From: Chryseobacterium sp. ON_d1
Lineage (GTDB): Bacteria > Bacteroidota > Bacteroidia > Flavobacteriales > Weeksellaceae
Length of the DNA: 64,000 bases
Direction: 5' to 3'
NCBI RefSeq assembly: GCF_006829085.1
Contig: NZ_BJTC01000001.1
Span: 1 to 64,000 of the forward strand
The notes beneath the pieces were generated by a model, which worked only from the letters and a program-made list of their open reading frames with translations, did no database searches and had not been told where the DNA came from. Below are positions 8,677 to 17,548 of this stretch, piece after piece; the first letter of the stretch is position 1; each line of letters begins with the position of its first letter. The position numbers and the translations under genes were made by a program.

Positions 8677-9333
8677 TTATTTCAGGTAAGGAGTAATCAC
8701 TTTCGTCCAGATCTTGTATCCTTCCGGCTTAAAGTGAAGCATATCTTCCACAAAAATATCTTTTCTTACATTCCCGTTAGCATCTTCCATTGCTTTAGTA
8801 ACATCAATGAATTCAGCATTAGGTTCTTTTTTCATAAAAGCTTCAATCTTTTTATTGGCGATTTTCATCTGTGGCCAGATCACTTCTCTGCTCGGCGAGT
8901 ATTTCATTGAGATATAATCTACTTCAATATCAGGAAATCTTTCACGTATTTTTTTGTAGAAAGCTTTGTACCGGCTCACTGCTACTTTTGCTTTTAGCTG
9001 ATGATTGTCAGCAAAATCATTTTCTCCACAGTAGATAATTATCTGTTTGGGCTGATATGGAGCCAGGAGATCATTGGCAAAATAATTGAGGTCCGTAAGC
9101 CTGGAACCTCCAAATCCTCTGTTGATAATTGTTTTATCAGGAAAATAATCTGCAATATCAGTCCATCTTGTAAATGATGAGCTTCCGATGAACAGGATAG
9201 CATCTTTGGGTGGTGGATTTTGCTGGTCCTGTTTTTTAAACGCCTGGATGTCCTGCCAATACATGGGTTTCTTTTCCTGTGAAAAGACAATCGTACAATA
9301 CAGCAATAGAAATGCTGATAGAATCTTCTTCAT
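8677..9333 (-). CDS. Exported SGNH/GDSL-family hydrolase
   Basis: A 218-residue protein with signal peptide MKKILSAFLLLYCTIVFSQ. SGNH blocks are visible: block I FIGSSSFTRW (nucleophile Ser), block II with the conserved Gly in NRGFGGSRL, block III YCGENDF (Gly and Asn) and block V EDMLHFKPEGY (Asp and His). The family hydrolyses esters of lipids or acetylated sugars in the periplasm. The exact substrate cannot be told. It is the first gene of a two-gene unit with the TPR protein at 7701-8666. Confidence 0.88.
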   Translation of the reverse strand: MKKILSAFLLLYCTIVFSQEKKPMYWQDIQAFKKQDQQNPPPKDAILFIGSSSFTRWTDIADYFPDKTIINRGFGGSRLTDLNYFANDLLAPYQPKQIIIYCGENDFADNHQLKAKVAVSRYKAFYKKIRERFPDIEVDYISMKYSPSREVIWPQMKIANKKIEAFMKKEPNAEFIDVTKAMEDANGNVRKDIFVEDMLHFKPEGYKIWTKVITPYLK

Positions 9334-9361
9334 TATATTCAGTTTTAAATTCAGATATAAA

Positions 9362-9392
9362 AATAATAAAAAACTCCCGGTTTAACGGGAGT
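9362..9392 (-). terminator. Terminator of the lipocalin-like lipoprotein gene
   Basis: Stem ACTCCCG / CGGGAGT with loop GTTTAA. On the minus strand it is followed by TTTTTTATTATTT. It lies just after the stop codon of 9400-9867. Confidence 0.75.
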
Positions 9393-9399
9393 ATATGAT

Positions 9400-9867
9400 T
9401 TATCTTTTGTAAGTAACATAAGGAATGTCCGGAATCTTATCTCCGTCCATATCAAAAATTCCTGATTGCTGAGCAAGTTTTAAATCCTTGCCTGTCAGAA
9501 TATCTACTCTGTAATTAACTGAGGCATCATCTCCAAGTTTAATTCCAATAATTTTTGAATCAGCATCGTAAGTATATCTTCCTTCGTTTTTCACTGTAGG
9601 AGTACAGTTTGCTCCTTCTCCTGTATATGCTGTATAGCTTACGTAATAATCCGTTCTTAAGAAAAGAGTATTTTTAGCAGCACATCCTGTTAACGTTTCA
9701 GTATAAAGCACTGTTTTATTATCTTTCCCAGAGATCACTTCTCTTTTAACCTCTTTCCAATCTCCCTTCATGATATCCATATCGTAAGCTTCAAGATTGT
9801 CATCTTTACAAGAGGTAAGCGCAATGGCAGAAAAGGCAAATAAAAGTAGCTGTTTTTTCATTTTCAC
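9400..9867 (-). CDS. Lipocalin-like lipoprotein
   Basis: A 155-residue lipoprotein: signal MKMKKQLLLFAFSAIALTSC with Cys20 as the lipidation site, followed by KDD, which resembles export signals to the outer face in this phylum. The body (GDWKEVKREVISG at the start, then alternating beta strands and RYTYDADSKIIGIKL) matches the small lipocalin-like domain common in Flavobacteriia, usually annotated lipocalin family. The ligand is unknown. A calcium-like acidic loop (DMDGDKIPD) is near the end. It is a single-gene unit with its own terminator. Confidence 0.7.
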   Translation of the reverse strand: MKMKKQLLLFAFSAIALTSCKDDNLEAYDMDIMKGDWKEVKREVISGKDNKTVLYTETLTGCAAKNTLFLRTDYYVSYTAYTGEGANCTPTVKNEGRYTYDADSKIIGIKLGDDASVNYRVDILTGKDLKLAQQSGIFDMDGDKIPDIPYVTYKR

Positions 9868-10100
9868 AAATTTAAGAATATGCTAAAATATAAATAAATT
9901 TGAAATATTTATAATGAAATAACGAATTTTTAAACAAATGTTTGTAAATTAAATAATTTTATGAATGCTGTGATACGAGATACGAGTTTTGGGTTATATA
10001 TTTTCAACTTGAAAATAAATATAAACACATTCATCCGAATCTCAGAATAACGTAGCTCAAACCTCAAACCCCGTACCCAGAAACATGCATCCTGAGTCCA
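9868..10100. other. Intergenic stretch with C-rich dispersed-type repeat
   Basis: No coding signal is seen. The right half holds GATACGAGATACGAG, then CTCAAACCTCAAACCCCGTA and CATGCATCCTGA. A similar pattern (CCTCAAACCTGAAACCCTGA then GCATCATGA) stands at 42123-42160 in front of tatA. Such degenerate short-period repeats are common between genes in this group. Confidence 0.45.
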
Positions 10101-11264
10101 TTAATAACTCATCTCTACAATCTTATAAGCATCCTGAGGAGTCAGCTTTTTGTATTCTCCAAGTCCAAGCCAGTTTCTTTCTGTAAAAGCTTTTTCAACT
10201 TTTTCTGCAGTGCTTTTAAAATCTTCTGTATATTCAGAAAGTTTGGTTTTAATGTGAAGACTGTGGAAGAATTCCTCCAGTTTTTTGATACCCAATTCTG
10301 CTTTTTCCTCTACACTTCCGTCTTTAATTCCCCAGACTCTTTCTGCGTACTGGGCCAGTTTCCCCTTTTTATCTTCAAAATTGTAGCGGTAGTGGGATGG
10401 AGCAATAATGGCCAGCGTTCTTGCATGGTCAATACCAAAATAAGCTGTCAGCTCGTGACCCATGGCGTGTACTGCCCAGTCTGTAATCACTCCTTTCTGG
10501 ATCAGTCCGTTCAGGGCCATTGTACAGCACCACATAAAGTTTCCGGCAGCATCATAGCTGAAATCATCAGCCAATACTTTAGGAGCCGTTTCCTGAAGGC
10601 TGATCAGAATGCTTTCTGCAATTCTTTCCTGAAGGTCGGCAGAAGAAGGAGCAGTCATATACTGTTCCAGAACATGGGTGTAAGCATCCGTAATTCCATT
10701 CACGATTTGATTTTTTGGAATAGATCTGATTACTTCAGGATCCAGCACAGAAAACTGAGGGAAAAGTCCCGGCCCTCCTGATGAAAGTTTTTCATGTGTT
10801 TCTCTTCTTGAGATTACATATCCGGAGTTCATCTCAGAACCGGTTGCAGGAAGTGTTAAAATACTTCCGAATGGCATTCCTTCCCCTTCAAAAGTTCGTA
10901 CCGATTTTCTGAGGATATCCCAAGGCTCACCATCGTAATAGGCTGCTGCAGAAAGGAATTTCGTTCCGTCAATCACAGAACCACCGCCTACCGCAAGAAG
11001 ATAAGTGATATTTTTTTCTTTGATAAAGTTTAAGGCATTCAGCAATACTTCATACTCAGGATTGGCAGGTACTCCGCCAAACTCATACAGCACATGATCT
11101 TTCAAAGCCTCTTTTACCTGGTCATACACCCCATTGTTTTTGATACTTCCGCCACCATAAATCATTAATATTTTGGCATCTTTAGGGATTTCTTTGGAAA
11201 TTTTGGTGATTTCACCTTTTCCGAAAAGTATTTTTGTTGGGTTTTTAAACTCGAAATTAAGCAT
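10101..11264 (-). CDS. Iron-containing alcohol dehydrogenase (YqhD/BDH type)
   Basis: A 387-residue group III alcohol dehydrogenase. It shows the NAD(P)-binding GGGSVIDGTKF segment, LPATGSEMNSGYVI, and the metal ligands: Asp and His in GITDAYTHVLEQY, and two His in HAMGHELTAYFGIDHART. The YqhD/butanol dehydrogenase branch, which reduces aldehydes with NADPH, fits best from the length and the N-terminus (NFEFKNPTKILFGKG). A plausible role is removal of toxic short aldehydes. The gene lies downstream of the HxlR regulator on the same strand with a ~110-base gap, so regulation by that protein is possible but not shown. Confidence 0.9.
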   Translation of the reverse strand: MLNFEFKNPTKILFGKGEITKISKEIPKDAKILMIYGGGSIKNNGVYDQVKEALKDHVLYEFGGVPANPEYEVLLNALNFIKEKNITYLLAVGGGSVIDGTKFLSAAAYYDGEPWDILRKSVRTFEGEGMPFGSILTLPATGSEMNSGYVISRRETHEKLSSGGPGLFPQFSVLDPEVIRSIPKNQIVNGITDAYTHVLEQYMTAPSSADLQERIAESILISLQETAPKVLADDFSYDAAGNFMWCCTMALNGLIQKGVITDWAVHAMGHELTAYFGIDHARTLAIIAPSHYRYNFEDKKGKLAQYAERVWGIKDGSVEEKAELGIKKLEEFFHSLHIKTKLSEYTEDFKSTAEKVEKAFTERNWLGLGEYKKLTPQDAYKIVEMSY

Positions 11265-11377
11265 TGTTCTAAATTTATTTTATTCCAAATTTACGGAATG
11301 AAAAAGGAAAAATGAGTTAATGAAATTTTAAAATTGCTATTACTCAATTTTATGAAAGCTATGATGCTGTCTGCCTA

Positions 11378-11785
11378 TTAAACAGTTGATAGAAGATAGG
11401 CTTTTGCTCTCTTAATAAATCCCTCTTTATCTTTTTTTATCTCTTCAAGGAGCTTTTTCCTGTCATCAGGAATGGTGAGATACTGGTCTCCCCAAAGATT
11501 GATTTCAACGATCACAGGAATAAGATCGACTCCCTTTTGTGTCAGAAAATAAAAACTTTTCAGTTTGCTGTCAGGATGGTCTTTTTTATCAATAATCCCG
11601 TGATCCAGCAGATTCTGAAGTCTTGACGCCAGAATATTTGTTGCTATTTTTTCATCAGCCTTCAGAAAATCACCATACGTGCATTCCTTTTTCAGCATAA
11701 GATCTCTTATGATGAGCAGAGACCATTTATCTCCCCAGATTTCGAGAGAACAGCTGATCGGGCAGCCGGATCTTTTTTTACTCAT
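11378..11785 (-). CDS. HxlR-family winged-helix regulator
   Basis: A 135-residue DNA-binding protein. The family signature is near the N-terminus: a conserved Cys in SGCPIS followed by EIWGDKWSLLIIRDL and RLQNLLDHGIIDKK. The start at 11785 (MSKKRSGCP) is preferred over a longer ORF from 11866, because the longer version would run through the inverted repeat and because family members start here. Many HxlR proteins sense electrophiles or redox changes through the N-terminal Cys. It is divergent from the dihydrolipoyl dehydrogenase gene with 99 bases between, where a large inverted repeat lies. Confidence 0.9.
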   Translation of the reverse strand: MSKKRSGCPISCSLEIWGDKWSLLIIRDLMLKKECTYGDFLKADEKIATNILASRLQNLLDHGIIDKKDHPDSKLKSFYFLTQKGVDLIPVIVEINLWGDQYLTIPDDRKKLLEEIKKDKEGFIKRAKAYLLSTV

Positions 11786-11805
11786 ATTGTTAATTTTAAA
11801 ATAAT

Positions 11806-11854
11806 ACTTGCAAAATGAAAGTGTTTGTTTTAATTTTGCTTTTATTTTGCAAGT
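11806..11854. promoter_or_regulatory. Inverted-repeat operator over the lpd promoter
   Basis: Two 16-base arms, ACTTGCAAAATGAAAG (11806-11821) and CTTTTATTTTGCAAGT (11839-11854), are inverted with one mismatch and centres 33 bp apart, about three helical turns. Between them is TAATTTTG (11831-11838), a perfect -7 box for the plus strand, with TTG (11808-11810) 20 bp upstream as -33. The left arm thus covers the -33 region and the right arm the start point. This is a probable binding site of the HxlR protein; the link is inferred from position. Confidence 0.7.
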
Positions 11855-11884
11855 AAATTTAATCATAAAAAATTAATACATCAA

Positions 11885-13285
11885 ATGGATCATTATGATA
11901 TTGCCGTAATCGGCTCAGGACCTGGTGGATATGTGGCCGCTATAAGAAGTGCACAGCTGGGATATAAAACAATAATCATAGAAAAATATGATACATTGGG
12001 AGGAACATGTACCAATGTGGGGTGTATTCCGACTAAGGCCTTACTGGATAGTACCCATCATTATGCAGAAGCACAGCAAAAATTTAATGAACATGGCATC
12101 AGACTGGACAAAATAGAGCTTGATTTTAAGCAGATGTACAGGAGAAAAGCAGATGTCGTTTCAAAAAATACGGGAGGTCTCGACTTTTTAATGAATAAAA
12201 ATAAAATTACGAGGCTTAAAGGAACAGCAAGCTTTATCAATAATTCCACGATAAAAATTATCAGCGATTCTGAAGTAAAAGAGATTACTGCACAGCACTC
12301 CATCATTGCAACAGGTTCAAAGCCATCAAGCATTCCGGGGGTGAAAATTGATAAGCAGAGAATTATCACTTCTACAGAAGCATTGTCTTTACAGGAGAAG
12401 CCTGAATCTATGGTAATTATCGGCGGTGGAGTAATCGGTGTGGAAATGGCGTCTATTTTCAACCGTATCGGAACGAAAGTGACCATTCTGGAATATGCAG
12501 ATCACCTGATTGCGGCTATGGATCATGAGCTTGGGAAAAGTCTGCAGAAAATTCTTAAAAAAGAAGGAATAGATATCCGTCTTAAGCAGGGCGTTTATAA
12601 AACAGAAAATATAGGCTCTGCTGCTAAAGTCTTTTTTAAAGATCAAAATGGAACAGAAGGCGAGCTGGAGGCAGATTATGTATTGGTAGCAGTAGGAAGA
12701 AGTCCTTATGTGAGAGGTCTTGGGCTTGAAAATACAGATGTAATGCTTGATGAAAGAGGCTTTATTAAAGTGAATGAAAAAAATCAGACTTCAGCATCCA
12801 ATATCTATGCTATTGGCGATGTGATCGGCGGCGCAATGCTGGCGCACAAAGCGGAAGAAGAAGGAGTTTTTGTCGTTGAAACCATTAATGGACAAAAGCG
12901 CCATATTCATTATAACCGTATTCCTTCAGTAGTATATACCTGGCCGGAAGTGGCCTCAGTAGGATATACCGAAGAATACCTCAAGAAAAATAATATTGCC
13001 TATAATGTTGGGAAATTTCCGTTTTCTGCCAGTGCAAGAGCCCGGGCTTCAATGGATATGGATGGCTTTGCCAAAGTTTTGGTAGATCCGAAATATGGAG
13101 AAGTATTGGGAGTTCATATTATTGGTGCCAGAGCGGCTGATCTGATTGCACAGGGTGTTATTGCCCAGGAATATGAAGTGACCGCAGAAGATATGTTCCG
13201 TATTTCCTATGCCCATCCAACCTATTCGGAAACGCTTAAAGAAGCTTATCTGATAGCGTCGGGACAGGGAGCTGTCAATATATAA
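11885..13285 (+). CDS. lpdA: Dihydrolipoyl dehydrogenase (E3)
   Basis: A 466-residue flavoprotein disulfide reductase. FAD-binding GSGPGGYVAAIRSAQLG opens the protein; the redox disulfide is GGTCTNVGCIPTK; the NAD-binding motif is IGGGVIGVEMASIFNRIG; the second FAD motif is NIYAIGDVIGG; and the active-site His-Glu is in SYAHPTYSETLKEA. The enzyme reoxidises lipoamide in 2-oxo acid dehydrogenase complexes or the glycine cleavage system. No E1 or E2 gene is nearby, so it may be a second, separately regulated E3, here next to an HxlR regulator. That suggests a stress- or redox-controlled copy. Confidence 0.92.
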   Translation: MDHYDIAVIGSGPGGYVAAIRSAQLGYKTIIIEKYDTLGGTCTNVGCIPTKALLDSTHHYAEAQQKFNEHGIRLDKIELDFKQMYRRKADVVSKNTGGLDFLMNKNKITRLKGTASFINNSTIKIISDSEVKEITAQHSIIATGSKPSSIPGVKIDKQRIITSTEALSLQEKPESMVIIGGGVIGVEMASIFNRIGTKVTILEYADHLIAAMDHELGKSLQKILKKEGIDIRLKQGVYKTENIGSAAKVFFKDQNGTEGELEADYVLVAVGRSPYVRGLGLENTDVMLDERGFIKVNEKNQTSASNIYAIGDVIGGAMLAHKAEEEGVFVVETINGQKRHIHYNRIPSVVYTWPEVASVGYTEEYLKKNNIAYNVGKFPFSASARARASMDMDGFAKVLVDPKYGEVLGVHIIGARAADLIAQGVIAQEYEVTAEDMFRISYAHPTYSETLKEAYLIASGQGAVNI

Positions 13286-13304
13286 AATTTATACATCAGA
13301 AAAT

Positions 13305-13440
13305 AAACCATTAAGATCAATAAAGGCAATAAGAATAATTAAGATGCATCTTTGATGAAGAATAAGGTAGCGCTCAACAAATAATTTTAGCTGTTTCTCT
13401 TAACTACTCTTATCCTCTTAAAAAATCTTAATGGTTTAAA
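13305..13440. repeat. Long imperfect inverted repeat between genes
   Basis: The left arm starts AAACCATTAAGATCAATAAA (13305) and the right arm ends AAAAAATCTTAATGGTTT. On the complement the right arm reads AAACCATTAAGATTTTTTAA then GAGGATAAGAGTAGTTAAG, which matches GGCAATAAGAATAATTAAG of the left arm with several changes. Arms of about 40 bases enclose about 50 bases. It lies between the convergent lpd and 13496-14101 genes, and resembles dispersed ATTAAGA-type repeats of flavobacteria. Confidence 0.55.
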
Positions 13441-13495
13441 ATGAGATCATCAATTTTATCTCAGATAAAATCTCGGTATTTTTCAAAAGGGTCAG

Positions 13496-14101
13496 TTACA
13501 AAGAAGAACAGTTTTCATCTTTTGCGTAAACTCCATTGCTTTTTGCCTCCAGTTTTCCGGTTTTTCTGTTGATTTTAATCCAGAAAGATTCTTTTACCGC
13601 CGGGCAGCCTTTGGACTGCATCAGATACATTAAGATATGATGGTCCTCAATTTTATAGGATCCGGTAAAACGGTTGCCGGTATCTACCGAATAGCCATAT
13701 GTTTTTGCCAGTAAAATAGCTTCAGGAAGATTGTCTACTGTCCCTATAAAGTCTCTTAACTGCTGTTCACTTGAAAAATAAACCGGTTTTTCATTTTTGC
13801 ATGCCAGAATGTATGAAAAACAATTGTTACCCATACATTTCTGGAAAAAGCCTCTTTCCGGAACCGGCTCATTGATGGTCATAAAGTCAGGAGCCTGACT
13901 CTCATAAATAACTGCTTTTTCATAATCGGAATCATTGCTGAGCACCCGCCAATAAGCGTAAGTTTTATCCGGTACAATGAACGGATAGAGTAGTTCTATA
14001 TTATCCAGGATTTCCGGGATTTTTTTGAAATCAGCAGGAACAGCTTTCTGACCGAAAATCAAACCGCATGATAAAAATAAAGTCAGAAATACTACTTTCA
14101 T
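13496..14101 (-). CDS. Exported hypothetical protein, 201 aa
   Basis: Signal peptide MKVVFLTLFLSCGLIFGQ is followed by a soluble domain with five cysteines outside the signal (FFQKCMGNNCFSYILACKN, KGCPAVKE and the C-terminal DENCSSL), so disulfide bonds are likely in the periplasm. No family is recognised. The segment KINRKTGKLEAKSNGVYAKD near the end has the beta-hairpin look of domains that read out a conversion or scaling. The neighbour at 14138-14542 is upstream on the same strand, 36 bases away, so they may be co-transcribed. Confidence 0.65.
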   Translation of the reverse strand: MKVVFLTLFLSCGLIFGQKAVPADFKKIPEILDNIELLYPFIVPDKTYAYWRVLSNDSDYEKAVIYESQAPDFMTINEPVPERGFFQKCMGNNCFSYILACKNEKPVYFSSEQQLRDFIGTVDNLPEAILLAKTYGYSVDTGNRFTGSYKIEDHHILMYLMQSKGCPAVKESFWIKINRKTGKLEAKSNGVYAKDENCSSL

Positions 14102-14137
14102 TCTGTTGTTTTTTTACAAATTTAACAAAGCCAGGAT

Positions 14138-14542
14138 TTATTGCAAAACGATCTTATAATATCCTTTTTCATCAGTGACATCAATATTTATACCTGTAAA
14201 AGTTAATTTATTGATTTGATATCCGTCACAACCTCCTTTAAATTCTGATGATTGTATTGAAAAATCAAAGGTTTTGATATCAGAATAAAATGTATATTTT
14301 TTTGTTCCATTATAGGCCCCTACATTTTCCAGAATAACCTTATTGTCCGATGTTTTGGTTAGCTGTACATTCATATTGTTTTCATCCTGAACCGAATAAT
14401 TGGTCAGTGTCCCGTTGGCAATAAGATTTTCATTGTTGGAATTTACAAACTCAAAAAGAATAGGCAGCGGCGGATTGTAACAATCTTTTTCACAGGAGAT
14501 GAACAGAAGTGTTATAAGTAAGAAAATAAATGTTTTTTTCAT
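14138..14542 (-). CDS. Small lipoprotein of unknown function
   Basis: A 134-residue lipoprotein with signal MKKTFIFLLITLLFISC and lipidated Cys17 followed by EKD. The remainder is rich in Asn and beta strands (LIANGTLTNYSVQDENN, GAYNGTKKYTFYSDIKTFDF), and a second Cys pair (CYNPP and GGCDGY) could be disulfide-bonded. No family is recognised with certainty; small single-domain lipoproteins of this build are common in Chryseobacterium. It is divergent from ppc with a 292-base gap. Confidence 0.65.
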   Translation of the reverse strand: MKKTFIFLLITLLFISCEKDCYNPPLPILFEFVNSNNENLIANGTLTNYSVQDENNMNVQLTKTSDNKVILENVGAYNGTKKYTFYSDIKTFDFSIQSSEFKGGCDGYQINKLTFTGINIDVTDEKGYYKIVLQ

Positions 14543-14834
14543 GGTTTATGGATGGTATAAAGAGTAAAATTAATTATTAATATTTGGTAATCAAAATTAT
14601 AGTACACCAGAATTATTAAAACGGTCTCTAAATATTTTCAAAACCTGTGAAAGGTAGTAATCTGTGATATCAAAATCATCAATGTTAATTTCTATCTTTT
14701 CATTATTGTGAAAAAAGTATATGTTATCTTTTTCTAAGAATTAAAGTGAAAATTAGTGTTATTTTTTGCACTTTGGTCTCAATTTTTGTCATTTGTCAAT
14801 CCAACTCATTTGAAAATCGCTTACATTTGTTATT
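14543..14834. other. Divergent control region of lipoprotein gene and ppc
   Basis: A 292-base AT-rich gap with no ORF of note. TACATTTG at 14822-14829 fits the TAnnTTTG -7 box for ppc but ends five bases before its ATG and lacks a TTTG at the right distance, so it is doubtful. Nothing else is recognised. Confidence 0.4.
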
Positions 14835-17369
14835 ATGATACACGACCAACGCGCAGAAAAATTCAGGCAGATCGTGGAAAATAAATTCCAGATCTATAAT
14901 TCATTATTTATGAGCCTGCCTTATGATAAAATGACGAATATCGGAATGCTGCTTCCGTTTCTTTATGAAGAAAGCAGAACCGGCTATGAAGCAGGAAAAA
15001 CTCCTGAAAATATCGTCGAAGAATTTTTTAAGAACCATACGGACCTTCATACTGAAGAGCAGAAACTGGAACTGCTTTTCAAAATTATTCAGTATATAGA
15101 AAGACAGGTAGTATTGTTTGACAGTATTGAAGATGCGGCTTTTCCCAACCTTCATTCTGAAAGTGACAACGGTACCGTAACCAACCTTTTTGAGCGTTCT
15201 TTGCAGGATCATAAAATTGAAAAAGTGCGGGAAAAACTGAAAGATTTCAGTGTAAAAGTTGTGTTTACAGCACACCCTACCCAGTTTTATCCAAGCTCAG
15301 TACAGAGAATTATTCAGGACTTACGAGGAGCAATTACCCATGACTCTGTTACACAGATTGATATGCTTCTTCAGCAGTTGGGAAAAACCCCTTTTGTCAA
15401 TAAAGAGAAACCCACCCCGATAGATGAAGCTTTAAGTATTATTTCTTATCTGAGATATGTTTACTATGATACCATTGGTGAACTGTTTACGAAGATCAAA
15501 AAAACTTTCGGAAACGGACATTTTCACCTTCATGAAGATATTATTCAGCTCGGCTTCTGGCCTGGCGGAGACAGAGACGGAAATCCTTTTGTAACAGCAG
15601 AGGTAACAAAAAGAGTAGCGGAAGAACTTCGTTCAGCGATTCTGAAATCCTATTACAGCCATTTGAAATTTATCAGAAGGAGATTAAGTTTCAGAGGTGT
15701 TTCGGAAGTCCTAACGCAATTAAGCGAGGAGCTGTACGCTGCTATTTTTGACGGAAAGAACATTACAGCCAATGATATTTTAAAGAAGGCTGATGAGGCG
15801 GAAAAAATATTGGTCAATGAACATAATTCTTTGTTTTTAGACCTTTTGGTTAATTTCAGGGATCGTGTGATGATTTTCGGAACTCACTTTGCAACATTGG
15901 ATGTCCGCCAGGACAGCAGGATTCATCAGAAGGTTATTGATGAGGTTTTTGAAAAGGTATACGGAAGTGAAGATGCTGATTATGATCAGAAATTCAATAA
16001 GCTCATTCAGATTTCACAAAAAGTAAATCCTGAAGATTTTGAAGATATTGTGAAAGATACTTTATTAACCGTTTCACAGATTACAGACATTCAGAATCTG
16101 AACGGACTGAGAGGAATGAACCGATATATTATCTCCAATTCGGATGCTGTGAAAGATGTCATGAATGTGTATGCATTCTTTAAGATATGCGGTTATAAAG
16201 ATGAAGATATCAATATGGATATTGTTCCTTTATTTGAAACCATGGAAGGTCTTGCCAATGCTGAGCAGGTGATGAATGAACTCTATCAGAATCCTGTTTA
16301 TAAAAAACATCTTCAAAAACGGGGAAATCAGCAGACGATTATGCTTGGATTCTCGGATGGAACCAAAGATGGAGGATATTTAAAAGCCAACTGGGAAATT
16401 TATAAGGCCAAAGAAGTATTGACAAAACTTTCTGAGCAGAATAATATTAAAGTGGTATTCTTTGACGGCAGAGGCGGACCTCCGGCAAGAGGAGGAGGAA
16501 AGACCCATGATTTCTATGCTTCTCAGGGAAAAACAATTGCCAATAATAAGATTGAACTGACCATCCAGGGCCAAACCATTACCAGTATTTTTGGAAACAA
16601 AGAACAGGCAAAGTATAACTTTGAACAGCTTCTCACCGCAGGGGTTGAAAATGATGTATTCAAAAATGCCAAAAAAGAACTTACAGAAAAGGAGAGAGCC
16701 TTAATTATAGAACTGGCGGATATCAGTTATGGGAAATATTCTGATCTGAAAGCACACCCTATGTTTGTTCCGTACCTTCAGGAGATGAGTACTCTTGAAT
16801 ATTATGGGAAAACGAATATCGGAAGCCGCCCTTCAAAAAGAGGAAATGGAAGTGAACTGAAATTTGAAGATCTGAGGGCTATTCCATTTGTAGGTTCATG
16901 GTCACAGCTGAAGCAGAATGTGCCTGGTTTCTTCGGCTTCGGATATGCCATGCAAAAGATGAAAGAGCAAGGTAGATTTGAAGAAGTAAGGGAACTTTAC
17001 AAAGGATCGGATTTCTTTAAAACGTTAGTTTTGAATTCGATGATGAGTATGAACAAATCTTATTTTCCTTTGACTTATTATATTAAAAATAACCCTAAGT
17101 TCGGAGCGTTCTGGAATGTCCTTTTTGATGAATATGAGCTTTCAAGAGATATTATGCTGGAGCTTACAGGATTCAAAATGCTTCAGGAAGAAGATCCGCT
17201 GTCCAGAAAATCAGTGAAGATCCGTGAAAAAATCGTGCTTCCATTGCTGAGTATCCAGCAGTACGCTTTAATGAAAATTCAGAAAGGGGAAGGAAATAAA
17301 GAAGCTTATGAAAAGCTTGTAACGCGTTCACTATTCGGAAATATTAATGCCAGTAGAAACTCTGCATAA
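14835..17369 (+). CDS. ppc: Phosphoenolpyruvate carboxylase
   Basis: An 844-residue PEP carboxylase, which adds bicarbonate to PEP to make oxaloacetate and refill the TCA cycle. The catalytic-site segments are visible: the essential His in VFTAHPTQFYP (about residue 145), GFWPGGDRDGNPFV (about 245), and the mobile Gly-rich loop FFDGRGGPPARGGGKT (about 545). Length is near that of E. coli (883). The C-terminus is NINASRNSA, whereas most PEP carboxylases end in RNTG, the tail that reaches into the active site; the RN is kept. A hairpin follows, so it is probably a single-gene unit. Confidence 0.95.
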   Translation: MIHDQRAEKFRQIVENKFQIYNSLFMSLPYDKMTNIGMLLPFLYEESRTGYEAGKTPENIVEEFFKNHTDLHTEEQKLELLFKIIQYIERQVVLFDSIEDAAFPNLHSESDNGTVTNLFERSLQDHKIEKVREKLKDFSVKVVFTAHPTQFYPSSVQRIIQDLRGAITHDSVTQIDMLLQQLGKTPFVNKEKPTPIDEALSIISYLRYVYYDTIGELFTKIKKTFGNGHFHLHEDIIQLGFWPGGDRDGNPFVTAEVTKRVAEELRSAILKSYYSHLKFIRRRLSFRGVSEVLTQLSEELYAAIFDGKNITANDILKKADEAEKILVNEHNSLFLDLLVNFRDRVMIFGTHFATLDVRQDSRIHQKVIDEVFEKVYGSEDADYDQKFNKLIQISQKVNPEDFEDIVKDTLLTVSQITDIQNLNGLRGMNRYIISNSDAVKDVMNVYAFFKICGYKDEDINMDIVPLFETMEGLANAEQVMNELYQNPVYKKHLQKRGNQQTIMLGFSDGTKDGGYLKANWEIYKAKEVLTKLSEQNNIKVVFFDGRGGPPARGGGKTHDFYASQGKTIANNKIELTIQGQTITSIFGNKEQAKYNFEQLLTAGVENDVFKNAKKELTEKERALIIELADISYGKYSDLKAHPMFVPYLQEMSTLEYYGKTNIGSRPSKRGNGSELKFEDLRAIPFVGSWSQLKQNVPGFFGFGYAMQKMKEQGRFEEVRELYKGSDFFKTLVLNSMMSMNKSYFPLTYYIKNNPKFGAFWNVLFDEYELSRDIMLELTGFKMLQEEDPLSRKSVKIREKIVLPLLSIQQYALMKIQKGEGNKEAYEKLVTRSLFGNINASRNSA

Positions 17370-17415
17370 ATTATTAAGAAATTTTTGTGCATATCGTACA
17401 ATATTATATCAATAG

Positions 17416-17443
17416 GAATGGGCTTTAGCCCATTCTTTTTTTT
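17416..17443 (+). terminator. Terminator after ppc
   Basis: Stem GAATGGGC / GCCCATTC, loop TTTA, followed by eight T residues. Confidence 0.88.
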
Positions 17444-17548
17444 ATCAGTCAATCCTTCGGCTTCAGCCAAAACATAGGATATGCAGTTTGAGAATAATAT
17501 CTTCCGCACATTCAACAAAACCTGTTGAATCTGCGGAAGACAAAATAG

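Noticed and set aside
10254..10781. Plus-strand ORF opposite the alcohol dehydrogenase gene (175 codons)
   Set aside because: The dehydrogenase frame holds all family motifs; the antisense product is without pattern.
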